Shown here in pieces: positions 47,037 through 58,444 of a stretch of 64,000 bases of DNA. The translations under genes were made by a program, and so were the position numbers. Source of the stretch: Paralvinella palmiformis (lineage: Eukaryota > Annelida > Polychaeta > Terebellida > Alvinellidae); the NCBI GenBank assembly GCA_025642065.1, contig JAODUP010000708.1, positions 137,501 to 201,500 of the forward strand. Reading direction: 5' to 3'. The notes beneath the pieces were generated by a model. The model did no database searches. It saw only the letters and a program-made list of their open reading frames with translations, and had not been told where the DNA came from. Within the stretch, counting starts at the first letter, position 1. Each line of letters starts with the position of its first letter.

Positions 47037-50000
47037 CTGAAATGAACAAGAAATGACATCACCAGTGTGGGTACATTCTAGAGACCAGCTCATAGTCAAC
47101 TATAACATTAGGAAATTGCTCAAGTTAAATTCTAAATGACCAATTTACATCACTTTATACATTTTAGGAGACATTATAACATCGCAAAAGGTATTACTCT
47201 TCACCATTGTTATTATGCTAATTAATCTACATTAGTTATAAAAATAAAATATAGAACAGAAAATGGGACTAATACACAACACAAACTATCTGACAGAACA
47301 AGTACACAGAAAGATGACAAATGCTATCATACTGTACACTAAATGTACATAGTTTATAGTAAATCATTGGACCCTATGTGTGTGTGTGCAGGGCTAGAAT
47401 TTCACAAGAATTTACGAAAATCAACGTTGATACCCGCAAATCAATTTTGCAATAATCAAAAGAATCAACTCTTATTCATGTTATAATCCTGCTTTTACAA
47501 AAATACATAATTACATAATTATAAGTGTGGTGAAACTATGAAACACACTAAATGTTGTGTGAATATGCTCTCCCACCTCACATTATTCTTAGCAAAGGGA
47601 ATGACTAAATCACACACAAACAATACTGAATAACCAATCAAGACCAGACAAATGATGTAACAGTGGTGATGTCTGCAAGTGCAATCTTTTATTGATTCTG
47701 GATTTCAAAGTTATTTCTTCAATAAATACACGCAGTAAATACTAATATATAATAAAACAGTCATGTCAAATATACATTGGGGTGATATTTATATGAACTG
47801 TGCAAATTTTGTCGTAAACAGGCTCTGAAAAACCACAATCAGAATAATTTCATACAACTTTGGTGTTCAATTATAAAAATAAATGCATTAATTTTGTTTC
47901 CAATTTTAGCAGTTTATTCTGAATCTCGGATGACAAACATTTGCCAAAATTCTAGCCCTGGTACGTGATAATGCCGAACTCTCCAGCATATAAATTTCAA
48001 ACATTATTTAAAAATTCGCTGTGAAATTTCGATGATCAAATACTTGGATCCGACCAGCTCCAACAGTTTCTGATAACTTCAAATGCCAACTTTCCAACTC
48101 ACCCATTGTCCTTGAAGTATTCTTTTAATGTGTTGCTGAAGCGCTTGGAATATTTCACAAAATCTCGCTTTCTTAGCTCTATGTCCTACACAAGGCACAG
48201 GAAGATACCACAAAGGTGTAACGGATTATGGGTGGGATGTGATGAGGACGTGATCGAAGTTAAGTTTATGAAGATGCACAGAAGTGCCAAGGTTATGGGT
48301 CGTCAAACAGACACAGACAGAGAGAAAGAGGAAAAAAAGGAACATAAATCAGTTTGAACTAAAAACATAAAAACAAAATCAATTTGAAGACAATCACAGA
48401 TACTCGGCTACTTATTCTGAAATGCAACATACACAACCACACACAGGATTAATTAAATGTCGGACCAGGTTTCTATCTGGCTCATCACCCAAACAGACAG
48501 TAAATAAATTGTTGACAGGTAAAAAGCTCACTCTGATGGATTGTAGACGCAGCATTTCCAAGGCAACTGTATTCGTGCTAGATTTATGTTCTATGCTGCA
48601 GCACCAGTTCAGTTCAGGACTGTACAAACAGTTATGAGTTCAGGATGCAATCTGGGAAGCTTATATTTTAAAAGCACCCCTGAACAGCCACCTCACATTC
48701 TAAACAATGTGTAACTGGCTAAATGCCTGTATGGGCTGCTCCTCAGGTTGGCATTGCTGATCGGATAGGTAGACAAAGAGATATTCTTGTGCATGAATAG
48801 ACTGATGAGGACAAAGAGATTTCTAAAATTAACATACATCAAAACCATTTCTAGATATTACATCATAGACCTATAGTCTACATGTTTTCTTAAACGTTCT
48901 CATAAAATTTATGACTCTATCAGTCCACACAGAATTTAGCTTTTTTCTCACCGAACATGTGTGATATTAAATTCCAATCCGATTACTATTTCAAATATTA
49001 TTACTATTCTCACTGAAGTACAACGTCTAGAAGACAATTACAACAAAAGCAGTTCTGCTCTTATTGCATCAAGCTATTCACTGCTCACAGCAGCAGAAGG
49101 ATAAAAATGATGAGCTCGGAACATCCTGCACAGACATGGGATCAATTCCAATTCCAGAATTGGAATTGATGGGCAATTCCGGAATTGGTTATTTAAAAAA
49201 AATGGAATTGGAATTGATAAATTTGGAATTGAAGTTTACTACAAAAAAATTAAATCCATAAATTAATTTACCATTTAATTTTTTAATTTAGATATATTTT
49301 TTCCATGATGATCCTACTTGGAATATAAACTACTTTCTAAGTCTGCAATCTGAGTACCTATTCCAATCAGTGATTGGAGTAGGTAAAACTGGAATTGGAA
49401 TTGACAGATTTGGAATTGGAATTATTAAAATTGATGTGGAATTGGAATTGACAAAATGAAATTAACCACATGTCGGATCCTGCAGTAATTCTATGCTGAC
49501 ATCATTCCAAACTACATTTTAATGATGCAGTCAAAGAATGTCTGTTTTCTACAAAATTTTAAAACATTTATTATTTTTGCCTAAAGTTTTGTTGTCATGA
49601 GTGATATTATTAATTTCTTCTCACTCACAAGAATCATGTCGCTCAATTAACAACTGAGTTGACTAGTCTCGGTGCTGGTCACCTTTTGGAAATACGGCTG
49701 AAGAGTGACTCCATAACAAACACCATCCCATCATCACAGATAACTGATGTTTGGATAGAAAGGCTGTATGGTGGACCCAAATGGTGTTACTAAAGAAAAA
49801 CATATATACCGGTAAATACCATTTTAATCCCAAAATTTACACACAAAGTAGCCAACAACATCATTGATAAATTATCTAGTTCTAGGACACAGATTTCAGG
49901 GCTAGTATATATATATATATATATATATATCTGATGTATCTATGTCTAATTTAGTAATTATATACATGAGCATGATAGGTTATTTTGAGTTCACTAAGTT

Positions 50001-52471
50001 TGGGTTTACTAAGTTCTACCGTCTTCTTTTAGATGATGTGCTGATGCAGATATTCCAGAGTGATCCCAGTTGATGCTTAATACACTGGCCTGGAGTTGTA
50101 CTCTATATAGTTGTGTATGAGATAAGGAAATAATCCTAGAATCCATCAGACATGAGGCTACTCATTTTATAGATGAGTGATGACCAAACGGTAAAATATC
50201 GAATGAAATTTACCGACAGACAAAAACCAAACTACTGCCAATGATAAGATAAGAAATGAACGTCAACTGTTGGCAGCACGTTGACGCGTCCTTATTCCGA
50301 AGAACATTACCACCGATACAATCATATTGCATGTGATCATTCTTTTACAACCACGGTGACTGTGAACAATTTACGACACGTACACATCACCAGTTTATTC
50401 TATGCCTGGTCGGTGTATACAAACACAAGAAATAGTAATAAAATTTATATTTAGCTAGTGCAGATTGAATTAATAGTGTTCAAATGTGGCTAACAATATT
50501 ACTGGACTGGAAGACAATAAAAAAAACAATCTAACGCACAGACGAATAATAAGACTAAAATGATTACTTTAGACTATTTCAATACTTTATCATGTTTATG
50601 CACATTTTAAAACGGTACGATTTGAGATCTGATTCAAAATCGCCGACAGTTTGCGATTCTCTAACTGATGATGGTAAAGCGTTCTAGATTCTACGCGCAT
50701 ATGATGGAGAAAGCACAATCACCAAACGAATGCATATTAGTTTGTGGTACAACCAGTAAGACTTCATCAGAAAAACGCAATGATCATTCAGCTGTATACT
50801 ACCCTACCAGGAGATTATGACTATACCCCGGTGTCTAAATACTGCAATGTTACATTACCATGTATTTTAAAAGGATAAACTTCAGGCAAAAGAAGACTTA
50901 ATGTCCTAAACCAAATTAGCTGATCAAATAATTAAGCATCGTGGCTTTAAAGAATCAATTCACTATCTATCGTGTTTGTTTTGTGTGGAGTTCATCTCAG
51001 AAATCCATTGTGTTGGTTTCTAAATGGACTTCACTTAATCCTTTTGTCAAGTTCATTATTACCTCTCTGTGGGTTTCTACTAATTACAAGTCTTTTATAA
51101 TTCACAGGTACACAATGCTGTTAATAAATCAATAAGAATGGGAAAATGAGCATTTCTTCAACAATTTCTTTAATTCTAAAGAACGGTTTGCTGCTAGCAA
51201 TTTCTTTAAAATGACCATGTATACAAATGATCTTATACATGAGTTCATCTGATACGTAAGTGGATACACTAGCTTACATACTTCACAATCTAAGCTCATC
51301 ACTGTTTAAGCAGCTGTATAAATGCTTTATAGGTGAAGACATTTGAGGTAGCTTGAAGACGTTTGAGGTAAGAGACTCGCACGCACAAAACATCACATAA
51401 ATTGATGCTGTGGGCAATCAGAATTACTGAAGAGAGTTGTTAATTTAAAAATAAACACTTAACAAACACTGAGAGATAGATTGTCAACAAGATGCGACAG
51501 CCAAGATCTGGAAATATGAAGTAAACCTTAATTATGTCTGGAAAATAACCTACATTCACATGCACGTAATGAAGAAACACTAGCAAATAATATCCCATCC
51601 GATGGGAAGACAACACACAGACCATACATACACTAGAGAGATGCTCATCTGATCTGTGTACAGAAGGGATGGGGAAGTTCTTACTCGAGTTACTGGTACC
51701 ACTAACACGGTGTCAAAATCCACAACCTTAGTTTAATCATGACATGTAGATGCTGGGGCCTAGAGTTGGCATGGGTACACCAGCCTTGTGCTAATATTTA
51801 ACGCGCACACACATGCACGCACACACACGCACACACAGAGAAACATCTACATGCAGAAGGTCGACACATTTTCCGTGCCAGACTAACTATTAAAACAGAA
51901 ATAAACCAAGAAAATTATGACAACATCTCAGTTAGTAAATTGGGACTTTCGAGACAGAACTCACTCATTGTCTTTAAAGAAGTCTTTCAGCGTGTTGCTA
52001 AAACTACGGGAGTATCGGACAAACTCTCGCTTTCTGAACTCGAGTGCCTGCAAATCACATTTAAATGGCCACAGCCCATTAGTCACATCGCAGCAACTGT
52101 GCAGCGACAATACTTCTTCACAACAACTTGAATAACCCATTACGACAAAAATATGCTTTACAACAAAAGCGCTACGATCATCTTGCCAAAAACCTGTTCT
52201 GGTAACATTACACCAACAAGGTGAAACATTCAAATTAGCTATAAACCATCATCGAAGTCAAGAAACAATTGTCAGATACAGTTATTTTAATACTAAGGAC
52301 GTTTGATGTCATCGTATTATTAATCAGAGAGTAAAAAATGCTGGTGTTACCTGTTTGTTTGATTGGCCTTCAATGTAAACAAAAATGTTGTTTACAGCAT
52401 CTAGGAGGTTTCTGATGGCATTAGCAATATCTCTGGAAAATAAGAGAATAGTTTGTCATGTGACTAGATCT

Positions 52472-52508
<37 letters not shown>

Positions 52509-55500
52509 AGAGATGAGTGAGAGAAATAACATAACACATACACTGAAAAAAAGAACCACATATGGATGTATTTTTTGCCTTAATGTACATGTGAGTTGCT
52601 GTGGTTGAGCGATTCAACACATTCAATACATCTGAGGAAACACATGATCAATGAACTCAAATCAGATGTAAAACAATGTATATCACTTTGAAGTAAAATG
52701 GAAACAAAACAACTAAAAATCACAGACTTGTATCCCTTGTGCTTTCTAAACAAAAGCTAGGCAGTAATTTACCAATTGAATCATTCAACGAGCTATGTGG
52801 ACAGCATCGTGTACGATGGCAGACAATATTGTGAAAATGTAAAAATGCAGACATCGTTATAACGAACAAACAAAAACATTAATACAAGTAATTAATCTTT
52901 TGGTTTGAGCACTGACCAGCTCCATCTCAACCACTCAACAGAGAGTCAGCCTATTTGTCTATTTATGTAAACATCTTGGGAGTACCTTGGTAGTAATTAT
53001 GCCATACGTGTTCAAGCCAGATTCCCCATTCCAGTTACAGCACATGAACTGAACATTATAATAATTCATTACCATCTTCAATGAGCTTTCTATTAAATGT
53101 TAATTGTTGTTTAAATGTGAACCTATAGATTCAACTTCATATCCGACAGTCTGAAAAATATCCCTGATTAACAACGCATTCCTTAAATTACTGATGAATA
53201 TTCATTGTTATGGAAATGAATCATATTAAATCAACATTCATGTGGTAGACTATGGGGGGAGGGAGTTGACATAAATAACTTCAGATCACCACACTCCTCA
53301 TTTAACACCCTAAACTTACTTAATTGTTTCCAGGAATCGCCGTCTGTCGTGAATTTCATCAGGAATTCTTCCAAGTATTTTCTTCAGTGTGTTTGCACGT
53401 TCATTCAATGTTTTGAAGGCTTCTTCTTGACGCAGTATATGGAATTCTGTGACAACACAAAGAGCCCAATTTGTTAAGTGTTTCGTGAAAACGAAACGGC
53501 AGCTGAGAGAGATCATTATTTGAGAACAGAAACAACAACACAGTGATTACAAGTGGAGTCCTAGAAATACATATTAATAATTATGATCTGGTCAAATCAT
53601 CAGCCCAGAGCAGTATTTTAAAACTTATAAACTCTTCCATAACACAGAACTCAGTAAAACATACCATGTCGCCTTAGCATATAACAGTAAATCACACATT
53701 CCCGATCTTTGACACTCCAGGCAAGAAAAACTTTTAAAATGAAAATATCTCTACTTAAAGATACTATATTGAAATTATTACTGGTACATATTTCCAAATA
53801 TCAATAACTCGCTTAGATGCAAGCACGATGTAGTCAGTGAACGTAACAGGCATGGGGTAATTATATGGGGTAATTGCAAACGTAATCATAGTCAGTAATT
53901 ACTTTCACAATTACACAGTTTTACACAAATGTTTAGAAAGCTATATTATGTAGTTTCAACCTCATATCAACCTGGAGTGAGTTTACAAACTGTATTTCTT
54001 GTACATATTATAATTATCCTATATATTAAATAGAACTTATCTGACTACAGTCACACTATACATGATCATTGATGTCTTGATACTGAATTCATATTTTCCA
54101 AATATTCAAACAGTGTCAATAGACCGATCCCGCTGCGCATGCGCATTTGGATCCCGAGCGAGTCGTTAGGTCAGAAAACATTTGCCAACTGATCGATAAC
54201 ATGAAAGTCAATGGGACTGTTTGAAACAAGACGGATTTGAACACTCGGACTGGTCCAGGGGCATGGTCAACCTAGAACAAACGCACATATTTGGATACGT
54301 GAATCTATTCTGAATGTAGATAGCATGTTCTGATATACAGATATATGTAAAGAGTGCCCTAAATTATGATCTCAGTGAAGGTGTTGTTAAAACAACAAAT
54401 CGTATCTAGCCATCTTTTTGGTCAGCTGTGCAACAGGCACACTATTTTTCATGAATTAAGCCATGAATCCAGCATTTATTTAGTCAGGACACAAATAATG
54501 TAAACTAGAGATGTGGCTGTTTTATATTTCTTTCACACTTGTCAAAAGAAGTGTATTTTATTCTGAAATTTGTGTTGGTTATGTTTTAAGCTGTTGAGCA
54601 TAAAATGGTGAGTTACAGTAGTAAAGTTATTTTCCAGGAGTAAAATTTCCAGAGCACCAGGTGGACTATCACTTTAAATCTGTTATCTTATGATAGACCG
54701 ATCCCACCGTGACTTCGACACCAAGCGGAAATTGACCGAAACTCGATGTTAGGTTAGAAAACTATGACTGCTGATTATAAGGGAAATGACCATCACACGT
54801 TTTTTCAACAACAAAATCAAATGGACAGTTTGTTCCATTCGATCTTGGATATTTCCTAGGTCTAACTGTGTTTAATTTGTTGTCTCACAAAGGTAAGAAA
54901 AGTGTTATATTTCCCCCATGTTTACATTCAATATTAAACACCTGCAATGTATCAGCCAACTCATTTACATATAGCAGTATAAAGGTGGAGCTTGTTAAGC
55001 CATGCTCCTGTCACATTTTGCCCAGTGACTTGATATGGCAGCAGCAGTGATCACATGATAATGAATATTCATAGTTTTTACACAACTGCCATGCTGAGAG
55101 CGTTGTTTCTTCAGCAGGAAATTTAACCGATATAAATTGCATTAACCTCAGTTATCTTAATAAATACCTGTGCATTAACCTCAGTTATCTTAATAAATAC
55201 CTGTGCATTAATATTTTTATAATCGTTTTCAATTTCATGTCTTTAACAAATCACATCACCAGATCACTAACATCTACTTCTATTGATGTCCAGTGTTTTA
55301 ATTAGTAATTATATTGGTATTATATATGTACCTGAGTGAATAAAGACAAAGTATGACACTCATATTTATGTGATAGACATGGTATTCATGATTGTTATCA
55401 TGATTGCTTAAATTATTAATGTAGTCCTAATCATTGTATTCTGAAGTAATCATTACTGATTACCTTGGTCCTGTAATTGCCCCATACCAGGAAGGTAATA

Positions 55501-56001
55501 TATTTTAAACATATTTTATACTGAATTTGAAAGCGCTAAATGTTTTTCTGTTTATTTATTTATAGTCTGTATATCGAAAAAAAGTTATGCCAAAATTTGT
55601 ATACAATTAGCTTTATTATTATTATTATAAAAATTAATAACTAGAATGGTTAGTTGATTTTAGTCTAGTATGATCGCAGTAATTTGTCACTTGTCATTTC
55701 CAGATGTTTTAATTTTTTTTAAATTTCAAACTTAGTCAGATAAATACCAAAATATTTCAGAAATATACTGGAACGACGTTTACGGGCATCAAATGCAACA
55801 AGAGTCGGACGTTGTTATAAGTGATAGTGGCAAACAACATATTGGTAGTTCACTCCACTACAAGCAACTACATTTTAGCTCTGATATAACTTGGTTCAAT
55901 ATACTGAGGATAAGCAGAGCAAAAATAGTAATAACCACAAAAATACAATGTTACAGTATGAAAGTGTGTCGAGATTGGAAATTGATTCAATCCAAACATT
56001 G

Positions 56002-56041
<40 letters not shown>

Positions 56042-58393
56042 AAATAAAGCATATCTGTAACTAATTATGATAAATATTTGGACATAGATACCTTCAGAAT
56101 TATTATGTCCCTCAAGCCTCAACAAACACTCTGACATGTCTAAGTAGTCGATCTCAGCCTTCTTTAAGATGCCTTTAACGAGGTCATAGACGAAGCCAGG
56201 ATTCTGAGCTTCTACCTGTAGTGCAGACAGAGAACAAGTAATGAATATATATATATATAATAAATATCATAATTATTAGCTATGAGACATTCAGGAAAGG
56301 GATAAAAAATTAATAAAAGAAATGAAGTTTTACAGACAGGAAGGAGCTAAGTATGCCAAAAATATTTCCATCGAACTGCAAACTTAAATACTGCTTTTGT
56401 TGCTAAAAATAGGCAAGTGTAAGGCAACGAATGAGTAGGGATAAAGTGGGTCAGTTCTAATCTCCAAACACACAGGGGTTATCATTGTAATGACAGTTTA
56501 TCATAAATTAGTCTTAATAATATTAACAAATGCGTGTTATATAATATAGTACAGTACTGCCCAAAGTAGTGTTAACAAAACAAATACCGGACTCACACAA
56601 AGGTGAGAAAATAGTTTGCTGGAATTTCCAAATGTATTATTTGCAAAGCATTAAAAACATAATTTCTAGAGGGTTTCAGTGCTAAAATATTACAAGGACA
56701 GGAATTGGTGCACCAAACTAATGCATGACATTTCGGGGCTGTGGAGCATAAAATGGTGAGTTAGAGTAGTAAAGTTATTTTCCAGGAGTAAAATTTCCAG
56801 AGCACCAGGCGCAGCAAATGATGCATAAAAATGGTAATCTACCATTCAACAATTCAAGCGTAATATCCAAGTCATTTATTACGCATATTAACAAGGATAT
56901 TTAGCATATAAAACTGTATACAACAGGCCCCGTTTATAACACGGATGTTGAGGTCCACAAGCTGTTCACCGTGTTATAGGTGGACTGCGAAGTGAGATCG
57001 AGCACTGCAAGAGGTGTCTGGTGGGCAAAAATAGGGAGTCCATGTATTCACCTCATTTTGCACAATCCTTGAAGATTACATACAACTGTTTATTTCATAA
57101 ATGTTCCCAGTAATTGTTTCATGATTTGTTGACTTCAACATAAATCTCAGTTTTTATGTGGAAAATGAAGTATTTCTGCAAAATTGAGCAAAAAAGTAAC
57201 AACTATGTCTGATTGGTAGCAAATATATGGATCAATAAATGAACATTCATAGGTGCATGTGCACAAATAAACATCTGTGAAAATGTATTTGTTTGTGTAT
57301 CAGCTTTTGTCATGAAAACAGTTTGTGATTTCCTATCTGGTTTGTGCACAGGAGTAGAGTAACAGTACTAACACAGTCTTTGCTCTGTTTGAAAACTTTA
57401 TGCTAATGCTTGTCAGTCTTGAGAGCTCATGTCTTGTCTTGTAGTAGAGCATGGTTTCATCAGCATTGTATATATAATCAAAACAGGTATTTTATACACA
57501 AAATATGATACCTAATTGCAATAAATAAAACATAGGGAAAAGCTGTGAATTAACAAAAAGAGTCAAACTTATTTAGTGAATGGAGTCACACAATAAATGA
57601 GGGTTGTGATTGGGCTATTTGTTTGGCTGATTTTGCCAAGGTAGGGTGTAAGTAAGGTTACCTGTGGGTAATAGGTATGCTTTTACGTGTGAATTAAAAA
57701 ATGTGAAAACACTTTTAAATTATTTAGAAATTTGTTATCAGTCAGTGGCAGATTTTATGCCATTTTGTGAATTGGGGTCCAAGGTCTAACCACGTTCAAT
57801 ATTTCTTCATACAGTACAAAGCCAGACCACATATTAAAAAAATATATTAGTCAATTTAAATGTATAGGTCAACAAAACTGAATCAACACTAACCAGGCTG
57901 ATACCGGTAGTCAAATTTATGTCTGACGAATACAGCTTACTCATGAGTACAGTTTTATTATGACGATAAGACATAAACCAGTATGCTTTAAGGAATCCTG
58001 AAGACCATTAAACATCATGAAATGTATCAAAAAACTTCTCTTGTGTATCAAAATTTGACAATATGTATTTCCAATTTGTATATTCCCTGTTACGATTTCT
58101 ATTTCACCAAGAACACAGAAGTTGAATACATACAAATTGGAGGACATGTGTAGCTACAAAAATTTGGCATTGTTTCCTATAGATCAAATGAAACACTATT
58201 CAATTGCACACAGTCATCAATCAGTTAGTGTCATTTTAATCAGTGTATTGAATGGTGTATCAAAATAGTTTAGCTTTGAAAAAGTAAAAAAAAAATGAAA
58301 TATATCACACACTAAACAGGCCCTTTAACAATTATGGACCCCAGAGATTTAGTGAAAAAACAATAACAAGCTGATCTTCTCTCTCTCTCTCTC

Positions 58394-58444
<51 letters not shown>

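Larger units (their letters stand above)
48186..51964 (-). other. PDCD10 spacer between alternative exons A and B
   Basis: 3.8 kb. Contains an intact MITE (49131-49476), a (TA)n (49906-49931) and a LINE 3' fragment (50580-50775). A docking/selector RNA structure would be expected here if the exons compete by base pairing; none was obvious by eye. Confidence 0.5.
53847..55490. mobile_element. hAT-like non-autonomous transposon, 1.64 kb
   Basis: Left CAGGCATGGGGTAATT, right end reversed CTGGTATGGGGCAATT (13 of 16). Flanked by GAACGTAA (53839-53846) and GAAGGTAA (55491-55498), 7 of 8 matching. GTAATTAC/GTAATCAT-rich subterminal parts as in 20116-22046. The interior has no transposase but holds two related blocks starting ATAGACCGATCCC (54118 and 54697). 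Confidence 0.72.
53447..56091 (-). other. PDCD10 intron with large hAT-like insertion
   Basis: Most of it is the element at 53847-55490. A (TA)n tract lies at 56003-56037, just 50 bp from the next exon. Confidence 0.6.
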
